Notes: a model not told the origin generated them from the letters alone. Numbered from the stretch's first letter, positions 33,834 to 43,004 are shown. The stretch: DNA of 64,000 nt from CAWACP01 sp963780655 (GCA_963780655.1 CAWACP010000003.1:620001-684000), one strand, 5' to 3'. Made by a program: numbers and translations.

Positions 33834-35046
33834 ACTTCAGCCGCTCCAGCATTTCATAACAGACGCGGCTGTTGTGATACGGACACTTCCAGGGACCCAC
33901 GAGGCAGGCGTCCGAATCCTCCGCGGCTGTGTACTGCGTGCCGTCCGGTTTCAGTTTCGCCAGCCACTCGCCATGGACCCGATCGACTACCTTGTCCTCT
34001 ATGTAATCCCAGGCAGCGCGGGAAGCTTCCAGAAACTTCTCGTCCCCGCTTAGCTGGTACGCGTTATAGAAACCCACGACAGCCTCGGCCTGCGCCCACC
34101 AGTGCTTGTTCGGGTCGATGAACACGCCCTGCGAGTTCATCTCATAAAAGATGCTGCCGTCCTTGTCGCGGCCCTGGTCGTACACCGCTTCGGCCATGCG
34201 AATGGACAGCTTCCTTGCGCGATCGAGCAGCGCGGCATCGCGCAGAGTCTCCGCCGCTTCGTACAGCAGCCAGCTCCCCTCGATATCGTGTCCGAAGGAG
34301 ACGTGATCGTTGAGCGAGTTCCACTGGTTGTCGAAAAACAGCCGGAAGTGGCCCGTGGAATTGTCGACGATGCGATCCATGGTTACTTCCAGCAGCCTGG
34401 TCTGGCTCGCCAGCAACCGCTCGTCGCGCCACATGCGCAGCAGGTTCGTGTACGCCTCCAGGATGTGCAGGTGCGTGTTCATGGACTTCGGGCTGTTCAG
34501 GTCTTTCTCGCTCAGCCGCAGATCTTCGAGCGCTCCCCAGTCGCGGCTGCACGCTTCGATATAGCCGCCGTAAACGGGCTCATAGCTCTTGTCTTCAATG
34601 AGCCGAAAAAGCTCCAGCGCGCGCTCGAGGCTTTCGTCATTGCCGGTGGCGCGGTAGTATTCAGCCATCCCGTAAGCCGCGAACGCCTGCGCATAGATCT
34701 GCTTGCGATCGGAGATCGGCTTGCCGCGGCTGTCAAGCATCCAGTACACGCCGCCATATTGGTGATCCCAGAAGTTCTCGACGATGTAGTTCCACGCGTG
34801 GTCGGCCGTCGAGCGATATTCGTTGCCGAGCAGTCGCGTCGCCGCCGAGAATGTCCACAGGATGCGGCTGTTGATCACTGCTGCGCGAGGGGCATCCTTC
34901 ACTACGGTGAGGTCGTTCGTGACCTCGCCATAGAAGCCGCCGCCCCCATGGTCCACGGTGTTGCGCATCCAGAACGGGAGGATGTTGCCGGTGAGTTCCT
35001 GGCGGATACGCGCGGCCCAGTCCTGACTGGCCGCCGCGCCGGTCAT
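33829..35046 (-). CDS. AGE-family disaccharide 2-epimerase (cellobiose/mannobiose 2-epimerase-like)
   Basis: 405 aa. GGGGFYGEVTNDLTVV and RAAVINSRILWTFSAAT are the (alpha/alpha)6-barrel features of cellobiose 2-epimerases, with the catalytic His regions HVSFGHDIEGSWLLYEAAE and NKHWWAQAEAVVGFYNAYQL. These enzymes convert the reducing-end glucose of cellobiose to mannose, or mannobiose to mannosyl-glucose. The start overlaps the stop of the GH130 gene, so it is co-translated with the phosphorylase that would use mannosyl-glucose. N-acylglucosamine epimerase is the alternative but fits the context less well. Confidence 0.85.
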   Translation of the reverse strand: MTGAAASQDWAARIRQELTGNILPFWMRNTVDHGGGGFYGEVTNDLTVVKDAPRAAVINSRILWTFSAATRLLGNEYRSTADHAWNYIVENFWDHQYGGVYWMLDSRGKPISDRKQIYAQAFAAYGMAEYYRATGNDESLERALELFRLIEDKSYEPVYGGYIEACSRDWGALEDLRLSEKDLNSPKSMNTHLHILEAYTNLLRMWRDERLLASQTRLLEVTMDRIVDNSTGHFRLFFDNQWNSLNDHVSFGHDIEGSWLLYEAAETLRDAALLDRARKLSIRMAEAVYDQGRDKDGSIFYEMNSQGVFIDPNKHWWAQAEAVVGFYNAYQLSGDEKFLEASRAAWDYIEDKVVDRVHGEWLAKLKPDGTQYTAAEDSDACLVGPWKCPYHNSRVCYEMLERLKC

Positions 35047-36233
35047 GACGGGTCTCCGAACAGATGCAGATTCTTTTTGATCAGCGCGATGCGCTGCTGA
35101 ACGCAGAGAGCGCTGCGCAGCGGGTCGGGCGGCGTGTTGAGGACGTAATCGAGCAGGCGGTCCACTGTGGTGGTGACGACGTTAGTGCGCGTGTCCGACG
35201 CCCCGTAATAAATGTAGACGTCGCCGCCGCGCCGCATCCAGCCGTTCGAGAACGTCACGTTCGACACATCGCCAATGCGCTCCTCGCCCGTGGGCGCAAG
35301 GAAGTATCCGCCGGGCTTCGCAATCACCCGCCACGGCTCGTTCAGATCGGCAAGAAAGACGTACACGACGTAGCGCAGCCCCGCGGCGGTGTTGCGGACG
35401 CCGTGCGCCAGGTGCAGCCAGCCTTTATCGGTCTTAATGGGCGCGGGCCCGAGACCGTTCTTCACCTCGTTGATGGTGTGATACTCGCGGCGGTCGATGA
35501 TGATCTCGTCCTCTTCGATCACCGCGTGCTCCATGCTTTTCGCGAGGCCCCAGCCAATGCCGCCGCCGCGGCCTGCCTCGATGAAGCTGTCCTGCGGGCG
35601 TGTGTACAGTGCATACTTGCCGTTGACGAACTCGGGATGCAGAACGCAATTGCGCTGCTGGGCCGATTTGGTGCGCAGATCGTCGAGCCGTTCCCACGTT
35701 TTCAGGTCGTGCGTGCGCGCGATGCCGCATTGGGCGACAGCCGACGACAGATCGCCGGGGGCCGCGTTCTGGTCCTTGCGCTCGGCGCAGAACAAGCCGT
35801 AGATCCAGCCGTCCTCGTGCGCGACCAGGCGCATGTCGTACACATTCGTCTCGGGATCGGCGGTCTCGGGCATGACTACCGGGTAATCCCAGAACACGAA
35901 ATTGTCGATCCCGTTCGGGCTCTCGGCAACCGCGAAGAACGATTTCCGGTCCACGCCCTCCACTCGCGCCATCAGCACGATGCTGCCGTTCCATTCCATG
36001 GCGCCGACGTTGAACGCGGCGTTGATACCCAGCCGTTCCATGAAGAAGGGATTGGTTTCGGGATCCAGATCGTAGCGCCAGAACAGCGGCGTGTGCGCGC
36101 CGGTGAGGACGGGATAGCGATACCGCCGGAACCAGCCGTTCGATTCGGGGAGCGCTTCGTTGGGCCGCTCGATCAGGCGCTTATGCTCTGCGAACAGCCG
36201 TTCGCGCAGCGGTTGTGATTCTGCGTTCGTCAT
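35043..36233 (-). CDS. GH130 4-O-beta-D-mannosyl-D-glucose phosphorylase-like enzyme
   Basis: 396 aa from ATG 36233. WFRRYRYPVLTGAHTPLFWR, NPFFMERLGINAAFNVGAME and ETNVYDMRLVAHEDGWIYGL agree with GH130 subfamily 1; the Asp of VYDMRL (residue 133) corresponds to the catalytic Asp of the Bacteroides fragilis enzyme. It splits mannosyl-glucose with phosphate to mannose-1-phosphate and glucose. No signal peptide, so cytoplasmic. It is operonic with the 2-epimerase. GTG 36248 would add five residues. Confidence 0.88.
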   Translation of the reverse strand: MTNAESQPLRERLFAEHKRLIERPNEALPESNGWFRRYRYPVLTGAHTPLFWRYDLDPETNPFFMERLGINAAFNVGAMEWNGSIVLMARVEGVDRKSFFAVAESPNGIDNFVFWDYPVVMPETADPETNVYDMRLVAHEDGWIYGLFCAERKDQNAAPGDLSSAVAQCGIARTHDLKTWERLDDLRTKSAQQRNCVLHPEFVNGKYALYTRPQDSFIEAGRGGGIGWGLAKSMEHAVIEEDEIIIDRREYHTINEVKNGLGPAPIKTDKGWLHLAHGVRNTAAGLRYVVYVFLADLNEPWRVIAKPGGYFLAPTGEERIGDVSNVTFSNGWMRRGGDVYIYYGASDTRTNVVTTTVDRLLDYVLNTPPDPLRSALCVQQRIALIKKNLHLFGDPS

Positions 36234-36328
36234 ATCCGGGGTTCGCACTCATCATATATCGGGACCACGCGAGTCATCAGGCTCAGCGCCCTGTACGCTC
36301 GCGCAACAGCCGTCCGCCTCGGCTTGCT

Positions 36329-36336
36329 GATATGAT
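36329..36336 (+). promoter_or_regulatory. Candidate extended -10 promoter for the symporter gene
   Basis: TGATATGAT is an extended -10 with five of six bases in TATGAT, 38 bp before the GTG at 36374. It lies in the divergent gap to the GH130 gene. It argues against the ATGs at 36332/36335 as starts. A good -35 is not seen. Confidence 0.3.
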
Positions 36337-36373
36337 GTGCTCAACCAAACACAGCTCAGATCGGGGTTCCACA

Positions 36374-38278
36374 GTGAATCTGCATCCCATCGATATCGCC
36401 ATTATTGTTGCTTATCTGCTTACGTCCGTCGGGGTTGGCTACTGGGTCTCGCATCGCGCCTCCCGCGATATCCGCGCCTACTTTCTCGGCGGCAATACCA
36501 TGCCCTGGTACCTGCTCGGCATTTCCAATGCTTCGGGCATGTTCGATATCAGCGGCACCATGCTGCTGGTCTACTGGATGTTCATCTATGGCGTGAAAAG
36601 CGTCTGGATTCCCTGGCTGTGGCCCACTTTCAACCAGATCTTCCTGATGGTCTACCTGTCCGCATGGCTGCGCCGCTCGAACGTGATGACCGGCGCCGAG
36701 TGGATTCAGACCCGCTTCGGCAAGGGCCGCGGCGCACAACTCTCGCACATTATCGTAGTCATCTACGCATTTATCAGTATCATCGGTTTTTTCACTTACG
36801 GCTTCAAGGGAATCGGTAAGTTCGCGGCCAGTTTCCTCCCGTGGAAACTGAGCGCCGATCCCGTGCTCAACGCGAACCTTTACGCGCTGATCCTGGTTTC
36901 CATCACGGCTATTTACGTCATCAAAGGCGGCATGATCAGCGTAGTTATCACCGAGGTTATCCAGTTCTGCATTCTTTCGGTGGTGTCCTTCGGCGTGGGT
37001 ATCATTGCGATGTCGAAGGTGGCGCCCGGGACGCTCCAGCGGTTCGTCCCCGCGGGCTGGGAGAACGTCTTTTTCGGATGGCATCTGAACCTGAACTGGT
37101 CGGCGCTGATGCCTTCCGCCAACGACAAGATCGCGTCGGACGGCTACGGGCTCTTCGGCTTTTTTGTGATGATGCTGCTGTTCAAGGGCGTGCTCATCAG
37201 CGCGGCGGGCCCTGCCCCGAATTACGACATGCAGCGAGTCCTGTCATCGAAGGATCCGCGCGAGGCGTCGATGATGAGCGCCTGGGTGAACCTGGTTCTG
37301 ACTCCGCCCCGTTACTTTCTGATTACCGGCCTGACCATTCTGACGCTGGTGTTCTTCGTGGCCGACAACCCAGGCATGAGGACGCACATGGATTTCGAGC
37401 TCGTGCTGCCTTACGCGCTGGGCCATTTCGTTCCCACCGGGTTACTGGGACTGCTGATTGCCGGATTACTTGCCGCTTTCATGTCTAACTTCGCGGCTAC
37501 TGTAAATGCGGCGCCCCCATACTTTGTCAACGATATTTACAAGCGCTTCATCAATCCCGACGCGCAGCCGAAGACGTATGTTCGCCTGAGCTACCTGGCG
37601 TCGCTGGTAGTGGTCATACTCGGAGTAAGTATCGGCTGGTTTGTTACTTCGGTCGGGGATGTCGTCCAATGGATCGTCACCGGCCTGTGGGGCGGCTACA
37701 CGGCCTCGAACGTTCTCAAGTGGTATTGGTGGCGCTTCAACGGCTATGGGTATTTCTGGGGCATGGCCACCGGTATCACCGCCTCTCTTACGATTCCGGA
37801 GCTTCTACGCGCCATCGGGCCCCTGCAGAGTTTCGCCGCGGCCCACCAATTGAACCTGGATGTTTCGGTCGGCTTCGGGCTGGTCTTCGCAATTTCTCTG
37901 ATCGGCTGCATCGTGGGCACGCTGCGTACGAAGGCCGAGGACGAAGAGATCGTGATGGACTTCTATCGGCGCGTGCGGCCGTGGGGTTTCTGGGGGCCCA
38001 TCCGCGAGAAGGTGATGCGCGAAGATCCGTCTTTCGCGCCGAACCACGACTTCCGGCGCGACATGTTCAACGTTGCGGTGGGCATCGTCTGGCAGGTGTC
38101 GCTCGTTGTACTGCCCATTTACATCGTCATCCAGCGGTGGGATTACGCGGCGATTGCGGCGGTCATCATCGCCGTCACGTCGTTGACTCTCAAGTTCACC
38201 TGGTACGACCATCTGACCGTACGCGAGGTTCAGCACGCGGCGTCGGCGCCGAAGATGTCAACCACGACGGTTTCGTAG
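36374..38278 (+). CDS. Sodium:solute symporter family transporter (probable sugar uptake)
   Basis: 634 aa from GTG 36374. LHPIDIAIIVAYLLTSVGVG and YFLGGNTMPWYLLGISNASG are the hallmark SSSF start (TM1 and the sodium-site loop). GAEWIQTRFGKGRGAQLSHI and LLGLLIAGLLAAFMSNFAAT are further family motifs. About 13-14 helices, ending in a cytosolic tail RRVRPWGFWGPIREKVM common in sugar transporters of this branch. Divergent from GH130/epimerase, so most likely it imports the disaccharide processed by them. Confidence 0.88.
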   Translation: MNLHPIDIAIIVAYLLTSVGVGYWVSHRASRDIRAYFLGGNTMPWYLLGISNASGMFDISGTMLLVYWMFIYGVKSVWIPWLWPTFNQIFLMVYLSAWLRRSNVMTGAEWIQTRFGKGRGAQLSHIIVVIYAFISIIGFFTYGFKGIGKFAASFLPWKLSADPVLNANLYALILVSITAIYVIKGGMISVVITEVIQFCILSVVSFGVGIIAMSKVAPGTLQRFVPAGWENVFFGWHLNLNWSALMPSANDKIASDGYGLFGFFVMMLLFKGVLISAAGPAPNYDMQRVLSSKDPREASMMSAWVNLVLTPPRYFLITGLTILTLVFFVADNPGMRTHMDFELVLPYALGHFVPTGLLGLLIAGLLAAFMSNFAATVNAAPPYFVNDIYKRFINPDAQPKTYVRLSYLASLVVVILGVSIGWFVTSVGDVVQWIVTGLWGGYTASNVLKWYWWRFNGYGYFWGMATGITASLTIPELLRAIGPLQSFAAAHQLNLDVSVGFGLVFAISLIGCIVGTLRTKAEDEEIVMDFYRRVRPWGFWGPIREKVMREDPSFAPNHDFRRDMFNVAVGIVWQVSLVVLPIYIVIQRWDYAAIAAVIIAVTSLTLKFTWYDHLTVREVQHAASAPKMSTTTVS

Positions 38279-38288
38279 CCGGCCCGAA

Positions 38289-38432
38289 GGCAGACGACAA
38301 ACTGCGATCGTCTGCCCCACGGGGACCCTGGCCTGCCAGCCCGTGGCAGAAGTCCGGCAGGCGGAAACGCCTGCCCCACCTCGCCTCGCAATTTGTTAAG
38401 CAGCCATGGTGGCGCAGGCGGTTTCGCCTGCG
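38289..38432. repeat. Three hairpins: GGCAGACGA variant plus a facing GCAGGC pair (family B)
   Basis: GGCAGACGA/TCGTCTGCC forms a stem at 38289-38316. GCAGGCGGAAACGCCTGCC at 38357 and GCAGGCGGTTTCGCCTGC at about 38414 face each other, joined by CCCACC ... GGTGG. The gap lies between convergent genes. Confidence 0.75.
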
Positions 38433-38467
38433 TGCCCCAATTTCCCTGAGTTCTGCCACGGGGAGGC

Positions 38468-38830
38468 TTAACTGGCTCGCTTTGCCGTCACGTTGGTGCT
38501 CCACTCCCCGCCTTCGGTGCCGAGGGTGAGGGTCATCTCATCGCCCTTTACGGTCCCGTTGGCCACCAGCTTGACGGGGTTGCCCTGCCACTCCGAATCC
38601 ACCGTAAAGGAGATCTTGTCCCCGTCCACCGTGCCTTTCAGCGGGCGCTCCTTGCCTTCGGGATCGGTCATGCTGCCGGTGATTGCGGCGCCGTCGGCCT
38701 TAATTGTGAAAACGGTGTCCCCGCCCGCGTCCATCGTCCCCTTCCACTTACCCGTGACATCGGCGGCAAGAGCGGAAGCGACGAACAGAAGCAGCGCGGA
38801 AGTGAGCAGAATTATTTGGCGTTTGCGCAT
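38468..38830 (-). CDS. Small secreted beta-rich protein, family not recognised
   Basis: 120 aa from ATG 38830: signal peptide MRKRQIILLTSALLLFVASA, then ADVTGKWKGTMDAGGDTVFT, IKADGAAITGSMTDPEGKER, KISFTVDSEWQGNPVKLVAN and DEMTLTLGTEGGEWSTNVTA. The alternating pattern with G-K-W and (E)F-x-G-x resembles small lipocalin-like beta barrels often found in Acidobacteria. The function is unknown. It is divergent from the ECF sigma operon with only about 70 bp between starts, so it could be a target or share its promoter region. Confidence 0.7.
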   Translation of the reverse strand: MRKRQIILLTSALLLFVASALAADVTGKWKGTMDAGGDTVFTIKADGAAITGSMTDPEGKERPLKGTVDGDKISFTVDSEWQGNPVKLVANGTVKGDEMTLTLGTEGGEWSTNVTAKRAS

Positions 38831-38902
38831 AACGCGAGTATAACCACGGGCGGCGGGAATAAAACAACCGCCTCCGGAGTCATTCCGGTAGAATCGACTG
38901 CA

Positions 38903-39421
38903 TTGACGGCTCAGGAAAAACTTCGCCACTTTGAGGAGAGGGTGTCGCCCCACCTCGGCTCGGCGCTGAATCTTGCCCGATGGCTGGTGCGCAGCCGCGA
39001 GGATGCAGAGGATATTGTGCAGGAGGCCTTCCTTCGCGCCTTCGCGTCGTTTGAGGATCTGCGGGGTTCCGACGCGAAGCCCTGGCTACTGGCGATTGTG
39101 CGCAATGCGTGCATGACGTGGCTGCGCAGGAACCGCCCCGAGTCCGTGCCGCTCGAGCCCGACCGGTTCGAGCATACAGGGGCCGGTCCGGAAGCGCAGC
39201 TCCTGCGGGCTGCCGATCGCGATGAGGTTCGCAAGGCCGTTGCCGACGTACCCGCCGAATTCCGCGAAGCCATCGTGCTGCGGGAGTTCGAAGGCTTGTC
39301 GTATAAGGAGATCGCGGCGGTCACCAATGTGCCGGTGGGCACCGTTATGTCGCGCCTGTCACGCGGCCGCGAATGGCTGCGCAATCGGCTCTCGGGATTG
39401 CGAAAGGAGGCCGCACTGTGA
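38903..39421 (+). CDS. ECF-type RNA polymerase sigma factor
   Basis: 172 aa from TTG 38903 (an open frame continues upstream but the sigma homology starts here). Region 2: NLARWLVRSREDAEDIVQEA and FLRAFASFEDLR. Region 4: ADVPAEFREAIVLREFEGLS, YKEIAAVTNVPVGTVMSRLS and RGREWLRNRLSGLRK. Its stop overlaps the GTG of a zinc-finger anti-sigma factor, the standard pairing. The regulon is unknown. Confidence 0.9.
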   Translation: MTAQEKLRHFEERVSPHLGSALNLARWLVRSREDAEDIVQEAFLRAFASFEDLRGSDAKPWLLAIVRNACMTWLRRNRPESVPLEPDRFEHTGAGPEAQLLRAADRDEVRKAVADVPAEFREAIVLREFEGLSYKEIAAVTNVPVGTVMSRLSRGREWLRNRLSGLRKEAAL

Positions 39422-40170
39422 ATTGCGACGACGCCCGGCTGTTCCTGACAGCTTCCCTCGATAACGAGCTGGAGACCGGCGACGCCATTCGCCTGGAGCA
39501 GCATCTGAGCGGTTGCGCCGAGTGCCGCAGGATTGAGCGGCAGGAGATGGCGCTGCGGACTTCCCTGCAGGATGCCGCACTGCGCGAGAAGCCTTCGCCG
39601 GAGTTCGTGCGCCGGATTCACAACAGCTTGCGCGTAGCCGCTGCGCGTGAGGCTCGTTCCGCTCGCGGGCGGCTGTCCTGGTCGGCGGCGGCGGCCCTCG
39701 CGGTTGCCGCCGGCGTAATCGTTGTGGGTCTGTTGTGGCGCTATCCGGGCGCGGCCCCGCTCACCGACGAGGTTCTCGACAGCCACCTGCGCTCGTTGCA
39801 GACCGGACATCTGGTAGATGTGCCATCCACCGATCAGCACACCGTCAAGCCATGGTTCCAGGGAAAGCTGGATTTTTCGCCACCCGTGCCGGACCTTTCG
39901 GACCAGGGCTCGCCGCTGATCGGCGGACGTCTGGATTATTTCGGCGGCCAGCCGGTTGCCGCCCTCGTGTACCGTCATGGACAACATGACATCAGCGTCT
40001 TCGTGGCTCCCGATCGCGGCACATCCGGCTCGGCCGCATTCAGCGGGATCGACGCGAAGGGCTATCACATTTTCCACTGGTCCGACGCGGCCGTGAATTA
40101 CTGGGTGGTGTCGGACATGAACCGCTCGGCGCTGGAAACATTTGCGCGCGAGTTCCGCGTCCGGGAATAA
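39418..40170 (+). CDS. Anti-sigma factor with N-terminal zf-HC2 domain
   Basis: 250 aa starting at GTG 39418 inside the sigma stop (GTGA). Residues 1-45 carry the zinc-binding ASD core: VNCDDARLFLTASLDNELET, LEQHLSGCAECRRIE (H-x3-C-x2-C). A single membrane helix lies at about 97-117 (SAAAALAVAAGVIVVGLLW) and a periplasmic sensor domain follows (KPWFQGKLDFSPPVPDLSDQ, LDYFGGQPVAALVYRHGQHD). The periplasmic part resembles the redox/heme-type sensor of anti-sigma proteins near cytochromes, but no Cys pair is seen. It should hold the ECF factor at the membrane. Confidence 0.9.
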   Translation: MNCDDARLFLTASLDNELETGDAIRLEQHLSGCAECRRIERQEMALRTSLQDAALREKPSPEFVRRIHNSLRVAAAREARSARGRLSWSAAAALAVAAGVIVVGLLWRYPGAAPLTDEVLDSHLRSLQTGHLVDVPSTDQHTVKPWFQGKLDFSPPVPDLSDQGSPLIGGRLDYFGGQPVAALVYRHGQHDISVFVAPDRGTSGSAAFSGIDAKGYHIFHWSDAAVNYWVVSDMNRSALETFAREFRVRE

Positions 40171-40209
40171 ATCACCAACCACGGTTGTCTCCGATGGCAG
40201 GAGCAACCC

Positions 40210-41166
40210 GTGAAACTACCGAAACCGAAAATTGACAGCGACGACGTGGACCGGCGTGGATTTCTCAATTGCATGGCCTGGGCCGGCGCCGGCGTGGTCT
40301 GGACCATGTCCGGCGGCATCGCGCGCTCGCGGCCATTCGACGATAAGGCAATCGAAGCCGGCGCCGACTTCCACTTCGTACAAATCAGCGACAGCCACAT
40401 CGGTTTTCACAAGCCCGCCAATACCGACGTTACCGCGACCCTGAAGACCGCGGTATCGAAGATTAATGCGCTGCACACGCAGCCCGAGTTCGTGATGCAC
40501 ACGGGCGACCTGACGCACTCCTCAAAGGCCGAGGAGTTCGACACGCTCCAGCAGCTGCTCCGGGAAACGAAGGCTGGCCAGATTCTCTATGTGCCCGGCG
40601 AGCACGATACCTCCGTTGACGGCGGCGCGATGTATCTGGAGCGCTTTGGCAAAGGCACAAAAGGAACGGGCTGGTACAGCTTCGATCAGAAGGGCGTTCA
40701 TTTCGTGTCGCTGGTAAACGTCGTACAGCTCGAAGGCATGGGCAATCTCGGCGATGACCAACTGAAATGGCTGAAGGACGATCTGAGCGGACGGTCGTCG
40801 AGTACACCGGTGGTGGTGTTCGCGCACATCCCGCTGTGGACCGTGTATGCGGAGTGGGGCTGGGGCACGAAGGACAGCGAGCAGGCGCTGGCCCTGTTGA
40901 AACGGTTCGGTTCGGTGACGGTGCTGAACGGACACATTCACCAGGTGATGCAGAAGGTGGAAGGCAACATCGCGTTTCACACGGCCATGTCCACGGCGTT
41001 TCCGCAGCCCAAACCGGGCGAGGCTCCGTCGCCCGGTCCGATGAAAGTGCCCGACGATCGGCTACGCAGCGTGCTGGGCGTCGCGGAAGTCAGCATGATT
41101 CGCGGCAACCACCGGCTGGCGGTTGTCGATTCCACACTCGCGGATGGCGGGGCCGCAGGAGCATGA
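40210..41166 (+). CDS. Tat-exported calcineurin-like metallophosphoesterase
   Basis: 318 aa from GTG 40210. DRRGFLNCMAWAGAGVVWTM is a Tat-type signal. Metal ligands: FVQISDSHIGF (D-x-H), MHTGDLTHSSKAEEF (GD), VPGEHDTS in place of the usual GNHD, VVFAHIPLW and VLNGHIHQVM (GHxH). The change GNHD to GEHD loses the conserved Asn ligand position but keeps His-Asp, as in some related secreted phosphoesterases. It follows the sigma/anti-sigma pair by 39 bp and overlaps the cytochrome gene. Confidence 0.85.
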   Translation: MKLPKPKIDSDDVDRRGFLNCMAWAGAGVVWTMSGGIARSRPFDDKAIEAGADFHFVQISDSHIGFHKPANTDVTATLKTAVSKINALHTQPEFVMHTGDLTHSSKAEEFDTLQQLLRETKAGQILYVPGEHDTSVDGGAMYLERFGKGTKGTGWYSFDQKGVHFVSLVNVVQLEGMGNLGDDQLKWLKDDLSGRSSSTPVVVFAHIPLWTVYAEWGWGTKDSEQALALLKRFGSVTVLNGHIHQVMQKVEGNIAFHTAMSTAFPQPKPGEAPSPGPMKVPDDRLRSVLGVAEVSMIRGNHRLAVVDSTLADGGAAGA

Positions 41167-41525
41167 TGCAGAAGCTATTGGCGCTGGCCGGAGTCGCGGT
41201 CGCTGTGACGGTCTTCGTGTCGGCCGACGACCAGGCGACCCGCGGCAAAGCGCTCTTCGAGAGCCGCTGCACCGGTTGCCATGCGCTCGACGCCAATAAG
41301 GAAGGTCCGCGGCTGCGGGGAGTCTACGGCCGCACGGCGGGCACGGCCTCATCCTTTACCTATTCGGACGGGCTCAGTAAGTCGGGCATCGTCTGGAACG
41401 CCCAGTCCCTCGACAAGTGGCTCACCGATCCGGAGAACGTTGTTCCCGACGCCGACATGGCGTTCCGGCTGCCTGATGCGGCAGCGCGCGCCGCTGTGAT
41501 CGAGTATCTGAAAACGCTGCGCTGA
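41163..41525 (+). CDS. Small periplasmic cytochrome c (class I)
   Basis: 120 aa from ATG 41163 (ATGA overlap with the previous stop). Signal peptide MMQKLLALAGVAVAVTVFVS, then haem-binding CTGCH in LFESRCTGCHALDANKEGPR, LRGVYGRTAGT, and NAQSLDKWLTDPENVVPDAD with the distal Met in DADMAFRLP. One haem c. It is the last gene of the ECF/anti-sigma/phosphoesterase operon, which suggests a redox-linked stress response. Confidence 0.9.
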   Translation: MMQKLLALAGVAVAVTVFVSADDQATRGKALFESRCTGCHALDANKEGPRLRGVYGRTAGTASSFTYSDGLSKSGIVWNAQSLDKWLTDPENVVPDADMAFRLPDAAARAAVIEYLKTLR

Positions 41526-41625
41526 GGGGTCGAAACGGAAAACGTGTTTCCGTTTGCATTTTTCAGCGCTGAAAACAAAGGAGTTGCCGGCCGCAACGGA
41601 AACTCATTTTCCGCTCCGGCGCTGT

Positions 41626-42996
41626 TCACCGCTCCGCGAAGAGGGTGCCCTGGCCGAGGAGCCAGAGCGGATCGAGCCGGCGCTTCACCTGCCGCATGGC
41701 CTCGATGTGTTCCGGCGCGTACTGGAATTCCAGAAAGCCGCGCTTCCGTTTTCCCAGACCGTGCTCTCCCGACACCGTTCCGCCCAGTGCGGCCGCGTGA
41801 CGGGCAAACTCTTCCATCAGCTCGTACGCGATGCGCGATTCTTCCTCGCTCGCGGGCATCATGTTGACGTGGACGTGCGCGTCGCCGATGTGCCCGTAAA
41901 CCACGTAGCGGCCCGGGAACCGCGCGGCGAGCGTTTCGTGATACCAGGCCAGCATCTCGCGATTGCGCGCCAGCGGCACCGCAAAATCCGAGCCCATCTT
42001 CATGAACCCGCGCCGCAGTACGGTAGCGTTCACCACTTCGGGCAGACGATGGCGGAACAAACGGAACTTCTCCCGGTCCGCTGCCGTTGCCGCAAACCAT
42101 GACGAACCGGTCAGCGCCTCGGCTCGGGTCAGGCGCTCTTCCCACGCGTCGATGTCATCGCCTTCCTGCTCAATCAGCAGCGCGGCTTCGGCTTCCGGCG
42201 GAATCCCGGGCTCGCCGTTTTCGCGCATCAGCGCAAGAGAATGCCGGTCGATGTATTCGAGCATCCGCATGCCCTTCGCTTCGCGCCAGGCATCCACGGC
42301 GGCGAGCGCATGCTCGTCCGAGCGGAAGAAGATGACGCCTGAAAACAGCTCGTCGGGGATGGGCAGCAGGTTCAGCTCAGCGTCCAGAATCACGCCGAGC
42401 GTGCCTTCGGCGCCGCAGAACAGATCGATCCAGTCCATGCCGGGCTGGAGCGGGTAGCCGGCCGAATACTTTCGCGTGTTCGGCAGCGGAATAGCGGGAA
42501 TCGGGAAATCAACCTTGTCGCCGCGCCGGAACTCGCGAATGCTGCCGTCCATGAGGACAACGCGCAGCGCGAGCACATGCCGCCTCGTGCTGCCGAAGCG
42601 GAAACTGCGTGCGCCGCTGGCGTTGGTGGAGATGGTGCCGCCCACCGACGCCGTGATCTCGGTGGGATCGGGCGCGTAGAACTGGCCGGTTCGCGCCGCC
42701 GCATCGCGCAGTTCCAGCAGCGTGATGGCCGCTCCAGCGCGCGCCCGTCCGCGGTCCACAGTGAGATTCCGAAAGCGCTCCAGAGACAGCACCCAGCCGC
42801 CCTGCGCGACGCGCGCCCCGGTGAGTCCGCTTCCGGCGCCCACGACAGTGACCGGCGTTCTCGTGGCCACCGCCTCGCGGATAACTTCCGCGACGCCTTC
42901 CGCATCGGCGGGCGCGAACACCCGGTCGGCATGACCGCTGTAGCCAGACGCGTCGGTGATGTAAGCGGGGTTAACCTCAGTGCTGTAAATCGACAT
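41626..42996 (-). CDS. FAD-linked oxidase, glycolate oxidase GlcD / D-lactate dehydrogenase family
   Basis: 456 aa. The FAD-binding PCMH domain at about 30-210: TPVTVVGAGSGLTGARVAQG, FYAPDPTEITASVGGTISTN and ASGARSFRFGSTRRHVLALR. The C-terminal FAD-oxidase domain has PGRYVVYGHIGDAHVHVNMM and GGTVSGEHGLGKRKRGFLEF, with the usual His residues. Members oxidise 2-hydroxy acids such as glycolate or D-lactate. GlcE/GlcF partners are not adjacent, so the D-lactate-type single-subunit form is a fair alternative. Confidence 0.88.
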   Translation of the reverse strand: MSIYSTEVNPAYITDASGYSGHADRVFAPADAEGVAEVIREAVATRTPVTVVGAGSGLTGARVAQGGWVLSLERFRNLTVDRGRARAGAAITLLELRDAAARTGQFYAPDPTEITASVGGTISTNASGARSFRFGSTRRHVLALRVVLMDGSIREFRRGDKVDFPIPAIPLPNTRKYSAGYPLQPGMDWIDLFCGAEGTLGVILDAELNLLPIPDELFSGVIFFRSDEHALAAVDAWREAKGMRMLEYIDRHSLALMRENGEPGIPPEAEAALLIEQEGDDIDAWEERLTRAEALTGSSWFAATAADREKFRLFRHRLPEVVNATVLRRGFMKMGSDFAVPLARNREMLAWYHETLAARFPGRYVVYGHIGDAHVHVNMMPASEEESRIAYELMEEFARHAAALGGTVSGEHGLGKRKRGFLEFQYAPEHIEAMRQVKRRLDPLWLLGQGTLFAER

Positions 42997-43004
42997 CTCA
43001 AAAT

